64,000 nt of DNA from Acidobacteriota bacterium (GTDB lineage Bacteria; Acidobacteriota; Vicinamibacteria; Vicinamibacterales; 2-12-FULL-66-21), in contig QHWT01000040.1 of assembly GCA_003222675.1 (NCBI GenBank), positions 156,510 through 220,509 of the forward strand, written 5' to 3'. This document shows positions 46,535 through 56,133 of this stretch, piece by piece (the first letter of the stretch is position 1; each line of letters begins with the position of its first letter). The notes beneath the pieces were generated by a model that saw only the letters and a list, made by a program, of their open reading frames with translations, was not told where the DNA came from and searched no databases. A program made the position numbers and the translations under genes.

Positions 46535-49489
46535 ATGACAGCGCGCCCCCGATTTGTACCATCCAGCACCTATCGGCTGCAGGTCCACGGCGACTTTCCG
46601 CTGACGGCCGCGCGCGACGTCGTCCCCTACCTGCAGCGCCTCGGCATCGGCGCCGTCTACACGTCGCCCTACTTCACGGCGGAGCCGGGAAGCAGACACG
46701 GCTACGACGTTCACAATCACAACGAGATCAACCCGGAGCTCGGCGGCGCGGACGCGCACACGGCATTCACCGATGCCGTCTGCAACGCAGGCCTTCAGCA
46801 CGTCGTCGACTTCGTCCCGAATCACATGGGCATCAGCACGGCGACCAACCCGTGGTGGCGCGACGTGCTGGAGAACGGCCCGCGCGCGCGCGCGGCGCGC
46901 TTCTTCGACATCGACTGGAATCCTGTGAAGCGCGAGCTGAAGCGAAAGCTCCTGCTGCCGATCCTCGGCGATCAGTACGGCCAGGTGCTCGAGCGTGGCG
47001 AGCTGCAGCTCGAGTTTCGAGAGGGCCAGCTCGCGCTCACCTACTTCGATCACTCGCTGCCAATCAACCCGCGGCAGGCGCCGCGTGTGTACCGGACCGG
47101 ATTGACGAGGCTGACGCAGGATCTCGGCGCATCCAATCCGCACCTGCTCGAGTTCCTCAGCATCACGACGGCGCTGCAAAAGATGCCGCCGTACGCGGAA
47201 GGCTCGCAAGACGGCACCGACGAGCGGGATCACGAGAGCGAGGTGGCGCGCGGCCGCCTGCAGCGTCTCGCCGACGAAGCGCCGCGGATTCGGGAGCACA
47301 TCGAAGAGGCCGTCCGCGAGTTCAACGGCGTTCCCGGACGCCCGGAGTCGTTCGATGCACTGCACGAGCTGCTCGAGGAGCAGGCGTATCGGCTCGCCTA
47401 CTGGCGCACCGCGTCGCACGAGATCAACTATCGCCGATTTTTCGATATCAACGGCCTGGCGGGGCTGCGCGTCGAGGATCGCGACGTCTTTGCCGCGATC
47501 CATGAACTGCTCGCCCGGCTGCTGAGCGAGCGGCGCGTCACCGGCGTCCGCATCGATCATCCGGACGGCCTGTTCGATCCGGCGCGCTACTTCGACATGC
47601 TCCAGGATCTCGCCGCCAGCGCCTGGCAGACACCGCGCACATCCGGCTCGCATCCCCTGTATGTCGTTGCAGAAAAGATTCTGTCCGGGCGCGAACGGCT
47701 GCCGCACGGGTGGGGCGTGCACGGGACGACCGGCTACAACTTTCTGAACCAGGTGAACGGCCTGTTCGTCAACGGCGCGAACGCGCACCGCATGCGCCGC
47801 GTATACGCGAAGCTGACCGGCTGGAGCGAGAGCTTCGACGACGTGCTCTATGAAACGAAGCGATTAATCATGGATACATCGATGGCGAGCGAACTGAACG
47901 TGCTCGCCGAGATGCTCAACCGGATCAGCGAGAGCAACCGGAAGTCGCGCGACTTCACGCTCAACAGCCTGCGCGACGTGATTGTCGAAGTGGTGGCGTG
48001 CTTTCCCGCCTACCGCACCTACGTGACCGAGCAGGGCTGGTCGCCGGAAGATCGCGCGGTCGTCGAGCGGGCGATCGTGCGCGCGGGGCGCCGGAATCCG
48101 GCGATGGATCCCACGATCTTCGACTTCTTCCGTGAAGTCGTGCTGCCGCGCGATCCCGAGGACGCGGGGAACGCCGGCGCGCGCAATCGCCGCGGCTCCG
48201 GATATCCCGCGGCGGATGCAGCGGAAACCGCCGCACGCCTGCGCTTCGCGATGAAGTTCCAGCAATACACCGGACCGCTGCAGGCGAAAGGGCTCGAGGA
48301 CACCGCGTTCTATCGATACAACCTGCTGCTGTCGCTCAATGAGGTCGGCGGCGATCCGTCCCGCTTCGGATACACCGGGCGTGATTTCCACGAGCTCAGC
48401 CTTCTGCGACGGCAGGACTGGCCATACGAGATGCTCGCCACCGCGACGCACGATACGAAAGTCGGCGAGGACGTGCGCACGCGCATCGACGTGCTGTCGG
48501 AGATGCCCGATGAATGGGGCCGCGAGGTCGCGCGCTGGATGCGCGTCAACCGCGCGTTGCGCCCGATCATCGATGGTGAACCGGCGCCCGATCGCAACGA
48601 CGAATACCGGTTCTACCAGGCTCTGCTCGGTGTGTGGCCGCCGGAGATCTCAGAGGCGAGCGCGGTGCCTGACGACATGGTTCCGAGGCTTCAGGCCTAT
48701 ATGAACAAGGCCGTGAAGGAAGCCAAGCTGCATTCGAGCTGGATCAATCCGAACGAGGCCTACGAAGAAGCCGTCTCCACATTCATCGCGCGCACGCTGT
48801 CCGGGGATGCCGGACCGAAGTTCCTGACGGCCTTCTTACCATTCCAGCAGCGCATCGCGCGCAGCGGAATGATCAATTCGCTCGCGCAGGTCGTGGTGAA
48901 AATCGCGTCACCGGGCGTGCCGGACTTCTACCAGGGCACGGACCTCTGGGATTTCAGCCTCGTGGATCCGGACAATCGGCGTCCCGTGGACTTCGCCCGG
49001 CGCGAAGCCGCGCTCGCCGAGTGCTCGAAGATCGCGGAGATGCCGGCCGATGCGCGCGGACCCGCAATCGATCGGATCGTCGGCCGCTGGAGCGACGGCA
49101 CAATCAAGATGTTCGTCACGGCGGCGGGCCTCCGCCTTCGGCGTGACGCACCCGATCTCTTCCTGGAAGGGGACTACTTGCCGCTGGACGTCGAATCGAC
49201 GGTGGCGGCGCAGGTGCTGGCATTTGCGCGGATGCACGCCGACAATCGCGCACTGATCGCCGTCGTCCCGCACCTGACGCTGCCGCTCGTGGACCGCGAC
49301 CATCCGGTGCCGCTGGGAGAACGGTGGAAGACGTCACGCGTGCTGCTCCCCCCGGCGCTCGGCGCGCTCACGTGGCGCGACGGGTTCACCGGCGCCGAAC
49401 TGAAGCCCGTCACCTCGGCGGAACACTCCTGGCTGTTTGTCGGCGAGGTGTTCCAGAGGCTGCCAATCGCGCTCCTCGTGAGTATGTGA
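46535..49489 (+). CDS. treY: Malto-oligosyltrehalose synthase
   Basis: A 984-residue GH13 enzyme that isomerises the reducing-end linkage of maltodextrin to an alpha,alpha-1,1 bond. Family blocks are STYRLQ, GIGAVYTSPYF, GSRHGYDVHNHNEINPELGG, DFVPNHMGI, VTGVRIDHPDGLFDP, a TGYNFLN segment and TATHDTKVGEDVRTRI. ATG 46535 is two codons inside a TTG-started frame, and family alignment supports it. It works with treZ to give trehalose from glucan. Confidence 0.95.
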   Translation: MTARPRFVPSSTYRLQVHGDFPLTAARDVVPYLQRLGIGAVYTSPYFTAEPGSRHGYDVHNHNEINPELGGADAHTAFTDAVCNAGLQHVVDFVPNHMGISTATNPWWRDVLENGPRARAARFFDIDWNPVKRELKRKLLLPILGDQYGQVLERGELQLEFREGQLALTYFDHSLPINPRQAPRVYRTGLTRLTQDLGASNPHLLEFLSITTALQKMPPYAEGSQDGTDERDHESEVARGRLQRLADEAPRIREHIEEAVREFNGVPGRPESFDALHELLEEQAYRLAYWRTASHEINYRRFFDINGLAGLRVEDRDVFAAIHELLARLLSERRVTGVRIDHPDGLFDPARYFDMLQDLAASAWQTPRTSGSHPLYVVAEKILSGRERLPHGWGVHGTTGYNFLNQVNGLFVNGANAHRMRRVYAKLTGWSESFDDVLYETKRLIMDTSMASELNVLAEMLNRISESNRKSRDFTLNSLRDVIVEVVACFPAYRTYVTEQGWSPEDRAVVERAIVRAGRRNPAMDPTIFDFFREVVLPRDPEDAGNAGARNRRGSGYPAADAAETAARLRFAMKFQQYTGPLQAKGLEDTAFYRYNLLLSLNEVGGDPSRFGYTGRDFHELSLLRRQDWPYEMLATATHDTKVGEDVRTRIDVLSEMPDEWGREVARWMRVNRALRPIIDGEPAPDRNDEYRFYQALLGVWPPEISEASAVPDDMVPRLQAYMNKAVKEAKLHSSWINPNEAYEEAVSTFIARTLSGDAGPKFLTAFLPFQQRIARSGMINSLAQVVVKIASPGVPDFYQGTDLWDFSLVDPDNRRPVDFARREAALAECSKIAEMPADARGPAIDRIVGRWSDGTIKMFVTAAGLRLRRDAPDLFLEGDYLPLDVESTVAAQVLAFARMHADNRALIAVVPHLTLPLVDRDHPVPLGERWKTSRVLLPPALGALTWRDGFTGAELKPVTSAEHSWLFVGEVFQRLPIALLVSM

Positions 49490-49656
49490 GTGGGGCCGCC
49501 AAGAGCGTCTCACTGTCAATGCTGAATGCCAAATGCTGAAGACACGCTGAGATTCATTCGGCATTGACATCTGACACTCGCAGTTGGCATTCCGGCTGTT
49601 GTCTTCAACAGCTGGCTGATTGCGTTACGATTGCGCCGAACGCCGCAAGGCAGCCA
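49490..49656. repeat. AATGCCA words in an intergenic gap
   Basis: AATGCTGAATGCCAAATGCT (49517-49536) and the complementary TTCGGCATTGACA and TTGGCATTCC words face each other, leaving about 60 bp of non-repeat sequence before the kinase start. An AAGG at 49645-49648 may be its ribosome site. Confidence 0.6.
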
Positions 49657-51048
49657 ATGGCGCAATCCGCCGGTTCCGACCATCTCCCCGTCGCCGATGC
49701 ACCGCCGCGGCACGCGCCCACGCGCCTGCTGATCACAGGGCTCACGCTGGCGCTCGCCACGATCGCTGCCGTTGGTCTCTATACGTTCCTGCAGATTCGC
49801 GACCTTCGCGATCAGCAGACGGGGATCAGCGATCGAAACCGGAAAGGCTCGTTGCAGCTGCTGCGCATCCAGAACGATCTCGCATCGCTCGCCGTGGCGA
49901 TGCGCGACATGGCGGATGGCGCCGAGCCCTACCCGCTGTCGGCGTGGCAGCCCGCGTTCGATCGGCTGCGCGGCGATTTGACGGCCGCCATCGTGCAGGA
50001 ACGCGCACTCGCGCCCGCGGCGCGCGAGCCCGCACAGCAGACACGGCTCGAGCAGACGAACGAAGCGTACTGGGCTGACGTCGACAGGATGTTCGGGATG
50101 GCGCGGACGGGGGACAATGCCGGGGCCGTCGCGCTCATTCGCAGCAGCCTGATTGCCGAGCAGCGGGCGCTCGATGGCATGGTGTCGCAGTTCCTCGTCG
50201 CGAACAACCGGGTACAGGAGGAAGCAGCGCTTGCGAACCGCGGCATCTACGATCGCGTCGCGATGGAGATTCTCGCGCTCGTCGGCGTCCTGCTCGTCGT
50301 CGTGGCTGTCGCGGGCGCGTGGATCGTCGTCGCGAACCGCCGCGCCTTCGAAGCCGTGCGGGACGTCACCGCGCAGCTCCGGACGCTCTCCCGGCACACG
50401 ATGCGGGCGCAGGAGGACCTGCAGCGATCGGTCTCGCGAGAGCTGCACGACGACTTCGGTCAGATCCTCACGGCGCTTGGCACGCTGCTCGGCCGCGCGC
50501 GCCGTCACGTGCCGCGAGATACCGCGCTCGCGGAAGAACTCGACAACGTGCGCGGGATCGCCCAGACGACGCTCGATCGCATCCGCGCGCAGTCGCAGTG
50601 GCTGCACCCGGGAGTGCTCGACGACTTCGGCCTGGAGAAGGCCCTGGGCCGCTCGGTCGAGCAGTTCGAGCGGCAAACCGGGATACGGACAACCCTCGTC
50701 GCGACCGGGCCGATCGCAACCATTCCGCCCGACTCCGCGATCCACGTCTACCGCATCGTCCAGGAAGCATTGAGCAATATCAGCCGCCATTCCGGTTCGG
50801 ATCGCGCGCGCGTCCGCATCGCCTGTGAAGGAAATGCGCTCCATCTGGAGATCGAGGATGCCGGTCACGGTCTGCCCTCGGCTCGCGGGCGAACCGTCGA
50901 CAGCGGCCTTGGCCTGGTCAGCATGCGCGAGCGCGCGGAACTCATGGGTGGACGGCTCCGGTTGCGCCGCTCACCCGAGGGCGGGCTCGTCGTGGACGTG
51001 CATGTGCCGCACGCCTTCGATGCTCCGCGAACGGCGGTGGTCACATGA
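49657..51048 (+). CDS. NarL-type sensor histidine kinase
   Basis: A protein of about 463 residues with two membrane helices (LLITGLTLALATIAAVGLYTF and ILALVGVLLVVVAVAGAWIVV) flanking a helical sensor of about 150 residues. The HisKA_3 box is SRELHDDFGQILTALGTLLG, and the ATPase domain carries ALSNISRHSGSDRARV and GLGLVSMRERAELMGG. The signal is unknown. The stop overlaps the response regulator start (ATGA), so the pair should act together. An upstream start at 49564 would put repeat sequence in the protein. Confidence 0.92.
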   Translation: MAQSAGSDHLPVADAPPRHAPTRLLITGLTLALATIAAVGLYTFLQIRDLRDQQTGISDRNRKGSLQLLRIQNDLASLAVAMRDMADGAEPYPLSAWQPAFDRLRGDLTAAIVQERALAPAAREPAQQTRLEQTNEAYWADVDRMFGMARTGDNAGAVALIRSSLIAEQRALDGMVSQFLVANNRVQEEAALANRGIYDRVAMEILALVGVLLVVVAVAGAWIVVANRRAFEAVRDVTAQLRTLSRHTMRAQEDLQRSVSRELHDDFGQILTALGTLLGRARRHVPRDTALAEELDNVRGIAQTTLDRIRAQSQWLHPGVLDDFGLEKALGRSVEQFERQTGIRTTLVATGPIATIPPDSAIHVYRIVQEALSNISRHSGSDRARVRIACEGNALHLEIEDAGHGLPSARGRTVDSGLGLVSMRERAELMGGRLRLRRSPEGGLVVDVHVPHAFDAPRTAVVT

Positions 51049-51704
51049 CCGCAAAACGCATCCGGGTGCTGCTGGCGGACGACCATGCGCTCGTGCGGCA
51101 GGGATTCCGGAGGATTCTCGAAGACGAGCCGGACATCGTTGTCGCGGGCGAAGCGAGCGGCGGCGCCGAGGCCATCGAGCTCGAACGCAGCCTCTCGCCT
51201 GACGTGGTCGTGATGGATCTCGCGATGCCGGAGATCAACGGGCTGCACGCCGCCATCGAGATGCTGCGGCGCCGGCCGGAGTGCCGCGTGCTGATGTTGA
51301 GCATGCATGCCGACCAGCAGTACGTGCGCAATGCGCTCGACGCGGGCGTGAAAGGGTACATCCTCAAAAACGCGCTCGAGACCGATTTGACGCGGGCGGT
51401 GCGCGTGCTGGCGGGCGGCGGACAGTTTCTCAGTCCCGAGCTGTCCGAGCTCGCGATTCGCAGCCTGCGCGGCGCCGACGGCATTGACCCGGATGACGCG
51501 TTCTCGCGGTTGAGCGCGCGCGAGATCCAGGTGCTCCGCCTCATCGCGCTCGGGAAATCGAACAAGGAGATCGCGACCATTCTCAGCTTGAGCGCGAACA
51601 CTGTCGCGGTGCACCGGACGAACCTGATGAATACGCTGGGCGTGCACAAGACAGCGGAGCTCGTGCTGCTGGCCGTGAAAAAGGGACTGGTGGAATCAAA
51701 GTGA
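51045..51704 (+). CDS. NarL/FixJ-family response regulator
   Basis: A 219-residue regulator. The receiver domain has acidic ADDH near 10-13, the phospho-acceptor Asp in VVVMDLAMPEINGL and Lys in GVKGYILKNA. The C-terminal LuxR-type HTH is LSAREIQVLRLIALGKSNKEIA followed by SANTVAVHRTNLMNTLGV. It is paired with the upstream kinase and shares a GTGA overlap with the FG-GAP gene, a likely target or partner. Confidence 0.95.
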   Translation: MTAKRIRVLLADDHALVRQGFRRILEDEPDIVVAGEASGGAEAIELERSLSPDVVVMDLAMPEINGLHAAIEMLRRRPECRVLMLSMHADQQYVRNALDAGVKGYILKNALETDLTRAVRVLAGGGQFLSPELSELAIRSLRGADGIDPDDAFSRLSAREIQVLRLIALGKSNKEIATILSLSANTVAVHRTNLMNTLGVHKTAELVLLAVKKGLVESK

Positions 51705-53392
51705 AACCGCGCTTGGTCGCCGCCATGCTCCTCATGACGCTGATCGGCGTCGCGCATCCACGGACGGCGCCGCCGTCTCCGGGATTCGAGCTGACCGACG
51801 TCACGGCAGCCACAGGACTGCGCTTCACCCACTACAACGGCGCGTCCGGCCGGAAGTATCTGCCCGAAGCGCTCGGCGCGGGCGCGGCATTCCTCGATGT
51901 CGACAACGACGGCTGGCAGGACGTGATCATCGCGAACGGCACGGAATGGCCCGGCCGCACCGCTCCCGACAACACGACGGCGCGGCTCTTTCGCAACAAC
52001 GGCCGCGGCGGATTCGATGACGTCACCGCCGGCTCCGGACTGGACGTGCCGATGTACGGAATGGGCGTCGCGGCGGCGGACTACGACAACGATGGGCACG
52101 ACGATGTGCTCGTGACCGCTGTCGGGCAGAGCCGCCTTTTTCACAACACGGGGAAAGGCCGCTTCGTGGACGTGACGAGTCGCGCGGGGCTCGGCGGCCA
52201 CACCGGATTCAGCACGTCGGCGGTGTGGATCGATTTCGATCGCGACGGCCTCGTGGATCTCTTCATCTGCAACTACGTGCGGTGGACGCCCGAGAGCGAC
52301 ATCTTCTGCAGCGCGGACGGGACCCGGAAGTCGTACTGCACGCCGGAAGCGTATCCCGGGGCGACATCGTGGCTGTTCCGCAACAAAGGGAACGGCACGT
52401 TCGAAGACGTCACCGCTACCGCCGGATTGCTCGATCCGACGTCGAAGGCGCTCGGCGTGACGATGCTCGATTACGACCGCGACGGGTGGCCGGACCTGTT
52501 CGTCGCCAACGACACGCAGCCGAACAAGCTGTATCGCAACACGGGCTCCGGCCGTTTCGTCGAGACGGCGCTCGAGGCGGGACTTGCGTTCAGCGAGGAC
52601 GGGCGCGCGCGCGCGGGTATGGGAACCGATGCCGCCGATCTGGATAACAGCGGCGTGCCGTCGGTTGTCGTCACGAACTTCTCCGGCGAGATGCTCGGGC
52701 TGTATACGCCAACGACGGCGGGGCACTACGCGGATCGCGCGGCGCATTCGGATCTCGGCAGGGCGACGCGCCTGACGCTCGGGTTCGGCTGCTTCTTCTT
52801 CGACGCGGATCTCGACGGCCTTCTCGATCTGCTCGTCGTGAACGGCCACATCGATGACGGCTTGCGGAATGCGGGCGGCAGGGTGAATTACGCTGAACCG
52901 CCGCACCTGTTTCACAACAGCGGCGGGCAGTTCGTCGATATCGCTCGGGAGATCGGCGCGGACTTTGCGGCACCGAAGGTCGCGCGCGGCGCCGCCTTCG
53001 CGGACATCGATCTCGATGGCGACCTCGACGTGCTCGTCACCACGAATGGCGGACCGGCGCACTTGTATCGAAATCAGCTCTCGGCGCCGAACCGCGCCGT
53101 CCGCCTGAGCCTTCGCGGCAGCCGTTCGAACCGCGACGCGATAGGCGCACGCGTCCGCGTGCGCGTGGGCTCGTCATGGCTGACGCGATTGGTCCGCACC
53201 GGCTCGAGCTACCTGTCCCAGTCGGAGTTGCCGCTCACGTTCGGCCTCGGACAGCGATCCGGTGCCGAGGAGATGATCGTGGAGTGGCCGAGCGGAAAGC
53301 AGGAGAAAACAGGTCCTCTCACCGCGGGCCGCTTCTACACGATCACGGAAGGTCGTGGAATCACCGCCAATCAGCCGCTCCATCGACAGTGA
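51701..53392 (+). CDS. Secreted FG-GAP repeat protein with ASPIC/UnbV C-terminus
   Basis: A 563-residue exported protein with an N-terminal signal (VAAMLLMTLIGVAHPRTA). It carries six FG-GAP/VCBS units with DxDxDG calcium loops, for example VDNDGWQDVII, YDNDGHDDVLVT, FDRDGLVDLFICN and LDGDLDVLVTTNGG, forming a beta-propeller. The ASPIC/UnbV tail has SNRDAIGARVRVRVGSSWL and GLGQRSGAEEMIVEWPSG. The family is abundant in Acidobacteriota; its function is not established. Co-transcription with the two-component genes is unusual. Confidence 0.92.
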   Translation: MKPRLVAAMLLMTLIGVAHPRTAPPSPGFELTDVTAATGLRFTHYNGASGRKYLPEALGAGAAFLDVDNDGWQDVIIANGTEWPGRTAPDNTTARLFRNNGRGGFDDVTAGSGLDVPMYGMGVAAADYDNDGHDDVLVTAVGQSRLFHNTGKGRFVDVTSRAGLGGHTGFSTSAVWIDFDRDGLVDLFICNYVRWTPESDIFCSADGTRKSYCTPEAYPGATSWLFRNKGNGTFEDVTATAGLLDPTSKALGVTMLDYDRDGWPDLFVANDTQPNKLYRNTGSGRFVETALEAGLAFSEDGRARAGMGTDAADLDNSGVPSVVVTNFSGEMLGLYTPTTAGHYADRAAHSDLGRATRLTLGFGCFFFDADLDGLLDLLVVNGHIDDGLRNAGGRVNYAEPPHLFHNSGGQFVDIAREIGADFAAPKVARGAAFADIDLDGDLDVLVTTNGGPAHLYRNQLSAPNRAVRLSLRGSRSNRDAIGARVRVRVGSSWLTRLVRTGSSYLSQSELPLTFGLGQRSGAEEMIVEWPSGKQEKTGPLTAGRFYTITEGRGITANQPLHRQ

Positions 53393-53397
53393 CAACA

Positions 53398-53590
53398 ATC
53401 GTCAATCCCTGATCCCTGATCCGGGATCCCTCATCCTCAATCCACAATCAGAAATCTCCAATCCCGAATCAGAGTCCCGAATCAGAATCCCGAATCGGAA
53501 TCCCGAATCGGAATCCCGAATCGGAATCCCGAATCGGAATCTCGAATCAGAAGCCCGAATCGGAATCTCGCTCGGACTCTCCCTCGGACT
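53398..53590. repeat. GATCCCT arm and TCCCGAATCGGAA array
   Basis: The arm at 53414-53443 pairs (29 of 30 bases) with 54313-54342. It is followed by about ten degenerate CCCGAATC-(A/G)GAAT units of 6 and 7 bp to about 53585. The array forms the 3' end of the four-helix-bundle gene, giving its acidic Ser/Asp tail. Confidence 0.88.
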
Positions 53591-54086
53591 GTTCATCTGA
53601 GTCGGATCGCTCATGAGAAACCGAATCCGAGTCGGGCCGCGCCGCCAGATCAGATTTCGGGTCAGATGTGGGTTTACATTTTTGAGGCGTGTCGTGCCGG
53701 AGCTTGTACCGTCCTCTGTCTTTGAAGCCGGATCGATATAGATACCGGATGAAGCCGCCAAGCATCCGACCGAGATCCTCCGCCATTGTCTCGCAGCGCT
53801 CGAGATCAGCTTCCGCAATGTGGCCCTTAGAGCGAGCCTGGCGAAGCCGTGCGATTACTTCCTTGAGCGATGCCTTCGACGTGAACAGATAGTTGGCGAA
53901 CGCGTCATCGGTTGGCTGCTCGAAACCTTCTTCCATGTTCGAGATGATCGAGTCGTTCGCGTCGTCGATCTGCTTCCAGAGTCTCTGGTTTCTGACCAGT
54001 CGCGGACTCTTCAAGATCGCAGAAACTGCGCCCCACAGCTCCTGCGCCCTTGAATATATGGGTAAATCTTCGAGTGTATTTGCCAT
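53547..54086 (-). CDS. Four-helix-bundle protein (S23/IVP, TIGR02436 type)
   Basis: A 179-residue protein. The first 125 residues form four amphipathic helices with family features: LPIYSRAQELWGAVSAIL, QIDDANDSIISNMEEGF, ANYLFTSKASLKEVIARLRQA and LERCETMAEDLGRMLGGFIRYL. The last 50 residues are an acidic Ser/Asp/Glu tail ending in a heptamer array. Relatives occur in 23S rRNA intervening sequences and as partners (Avd) of diversity-generating retroelement reverse transcriptases, but no RT is here. The gene is framed by inverted repeats. ATG 54086 is chosen; the frame upstream is repeat-encoded. Confidence 0.87.
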   Translation of the reverse strand: MANTLEDLPIYSRAQELWGAVSAILKSPRLVRNQRLWKQIDDANDSIISNMEEGFEQPTDDAFANYLFTSKASLKEVIARLRQARSKGHIAEADLERCETMAEDLGRMLGGFIRYLYRSGFKDRGRYKLRHDTPQKCKPTSDPKSDLAARPDSDSVSHERSDSDEQSEGESERDSDSGF

Positions 54087-54110
54087 GCAGCCGAGCTCAG
54101 CACGATTGAT

Positions 54111-54342
54111 GCCGCGCGGGACGCGGGACGCGGGACGCGGGATGCGGGACGCGGGACGCGGGGCGCGGGATGCGGGGCGCGGGATGCGGGATGCGGGGCG
54201 CGGGATGTGGGATGCGGGGCGCGGGACGCGGGATGCGGGGCGCGGGACGCGGGATGCGGGGCGCGGGGCGCGGGATGCGGGACGCGATAAGGGATTCAGG
54301 ATACGAGATTGAGGATCGAGGATGAGGGATCCCGGATCAGGG
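54111..54342. repeat. Heptamer array GGGACGC and right inverted arm
   Basis: About twenty-five GGGACGC/GGGATGC/GGGGCGC units lie between 54111 and 54284, upstream of the four-helix-bundle gene. The right arm at 54313-54342 follows. The remaining 120 bp to 54462 hold the presumed promoter of the next gene but no clear motif. Confidence 0.9.
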
Positions 54343-54462
54343 ATCTGGGGATACACGATTCACACATGCGTAGTGCATTTGAATTAGTGCGGTAACCGGA
54401 ACGCAGTACTGGCAACCCTCGTTCTACGATCTATGCTCCCCTGCGATTGACGGGAGGCCATC

Positions 54463-55593
54463 ATGCTAAGCAGTAGTCAGGCACGACGCGGCATGTGCGT
54501 GCTCATCGCCGCCCTGCTGATTCCGGCGGCCGCGCGCGAGGCGTCCGCGCAGGGGTGCATTCTGTTTCGCGAGAGCGCGCCGCTCTTCGGACCACTGTCG
54601 GGTTCGTACGTGCAACCCGGCGAGTGGGAGGTGACCACGTCGCTTCGCGGTTCCACGGCCGATCGGCATTACTCAGGCGAGGTCTACCAGGCGCAGCGCA
54701 CGGCGCTCGGGACGTACGTCATCAACAAGCAGCGCCTGCTGCTGTTCAATGTCAATCATGCCTTCACGTCGCGGCTCAGCGCGGCGGTGAGCGTTCCGTT
54801 CGTGGTCGCGTCGTGGTCCATCCCGAGTCCGATTGCTCCGCCCGGCGCGCGCGGCACGCAGCACGGGCACGGGCTTGGCGACATCTCCGCCATGGGGCGC
54901 TTCTGGCTGTTCGACCCGGTGGCACATGCGAAGTACAACGTCTCGCTTGGCGCCGGGCTCAAGATGCCGACGGGAACCGCGCGCGGTACGGACGTATTCC
55001 CCGACATTAGCGGCGCGTCTCCGTCTGAAAAGGCCGTCGATCAGTCGGTGCAGCCGGGCGATGGGGGCTGGGGCGGACAGTTCGAGGTGCAGGGATTCAG
55101 CCGGTTCGGCCGGATGTTCGTGTTCGGTTCCGCCAACTACCTCGCCAACCCGCGCAACATGAACGACACGCCGTCGATTCTCGTCGGCATCGGCCGCCCG
55201 AGCACCACGACACCGCTACGCAACGTCAACTCTGTTCCCGATCAGTACCTGGTGCGGACGGGCGTTGGCGTCCCGGTGTGGCACAGAATCAGCGCGTCGC
55301 TCGCGTGGCGAGTCGAAGGGGTGCCTCGTTACGACGTCATCGGCAAGAGCGAGGGATTCCGCCGCCCCGGCAGGGAGATGTTCATCGAGCCCGGCCTTTC
55401 GTTCGTCACGGGCAAGTCGACGTTGCAGATGAACCTTCCGCGCGCGTACTATCGCTTCCGCGCGCCGGATCCGTACACGGGCGCGGCCGGTGACGCGACG
55501 TTCCCGGATTGGGTGATTCTCGGAACCTACGCGTACCGGTTCGGGAAGGCGAAGCACATCGCGATGCCGGTTGCCGCACAGGCGCAGAAGTAA
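54463..55593 (+). CDS. Outer-membrane beta-barrel-like protein of unknown function
   Basis: A 376-residue protein with a signal peptide (VLIAALLIPAAAREASAQ) and alternating hydrophobic strands, for example RLLLFNVNHAFTSRLSAAVSVPFVVASW, YNVSLGAGLKMPTG, and a final WVILGTYAYRFGKAKHI. The pattern fits a beta-barrel. It has a strong GGAGG site 5 bp before ATG. It is followed after 9 bp by a thioredoxin-like gene, so the two are probably co-transcribed. No known family was named with confidence. Confidence 0.75.
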   Translation: MLSSSQARRGMCVLIAALLIPAAAREASAQGCILFRESAPLFGPLSGSYVQPGEWEVTTSLRGSTADRHYSGEVYQAQRTALGTYVINKQRLLLFNVNHAFTSRLSAAVSVPFVVASWSIPSPIAPPGARGTQHGHGLGDISAMGRFWLFDPVAHAKYNVSLGAGLKMPTGTARGTDVFPDISGASPSEKAVDQSVQPGDGGWGGQFEVQGFSRFGRMFVFGSANYLANPRNMNDTPSILVGIGRPSTTTPLRNVNSVPDQYLVRTGVGVPVWHRISASLAWRVEGVPRYDVIGKSEGFRRPGREMFIEPGLSFVTGKSTLQMNLPRAYYRFRAPDPYTGAAGDATFPDWVILGTYAYRFGKAKHIAMPVAAQAQK

Positions 55594-55602
55594 GGTCCCG
55601 CC

Positions 55603-56130
55603 ATGGCGCGCGTCGGATCGAATTCGCTCGCACTGACTTTGATCGCGCTGCTGGCCGTGGCCTCGCTGCAGGCGAACGGCCGCACCGCGCCTCGGCTGAA
55701 GCTGCGCGCCATCGACGGCAGCACCGTCGAATTGAAGGCGCTGAACGGGAAGGTGCTGCTCGTCGATTTCTGGGCGAGCTGGTGCCTCCCGTGCAAGGCG
55801 GTGTTTCCCGCGTTGAACAGCCTCCACGAAGAGTTCCAGGCGAAGGGCGTCGAGGTGATGGCGATCAACGTGGACGAAAAGCGGCGCGATGCAGATGCTT
55901 TTCTCGCGCGGACGCCGCACACGCTGCAGGTGATGGTGGACCCGAAGATGGTCGCGGCGGACGCGTTCCGCGTCCGCCAGATTCCGACCGCGTTCCTGAT
56001 CGATCGCGCGGGCATGATCCGCTATACACATGAGGGCTACGCGATCGAGGCGCTCGACGCGTTCCGCACGGAAGTCGCCACACTGCTCGCGGAACCGAAT
56101 CTGCCGCGTGATCAGGCTAAGGGCTCATGA
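55603..56130 (+). CDS. TlpA/ResA-like periplasmic thioredoxin
   Basis: A 175-residue protein with a signal peptide (LIALLAVASLQANG) and a thioredoxin fold. The active site is FWASWCLPCKAVFP (CLPC, about residues 65-68), then VMAINVDEKRRDADAF and the cis-Pro loop RQIPTAFLID. It probably reduces disulfides in exported proteins, perhaps in the barrel protein whose gene precedes it (it contains a single Cys after the signal). Redox partner unknown. Confidence 0.9.
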   Translation: MARVGSNSLALTLIALLAVASLQANGRTAPRLKLRAIDGSTVELKALNGKVLLVDFWASWCLPCKAVFPALNSLHEEFQAKGVEVMAINVDEKRRDADAFLARTPHTLQVMVDPKMVAADAFRVRQIPTAFLIDRAGMIRYTHEGYAIEALDAFRTEVATLLAEPNLPRDQAKGS

Positions 56131-56133
56131 AGC

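Noticed and set aside
46306-46569. Small minus-strand ORF of 87 codons in the treZ-treY gap
   Set aside because: It is made of the inverted-repeat arms and heptamers, with no protein character.
53547-54086. 23S rRNA intervening sequence
   Set aside because: The protein family fits, but no 23S rRNA sequence flanks the gene.
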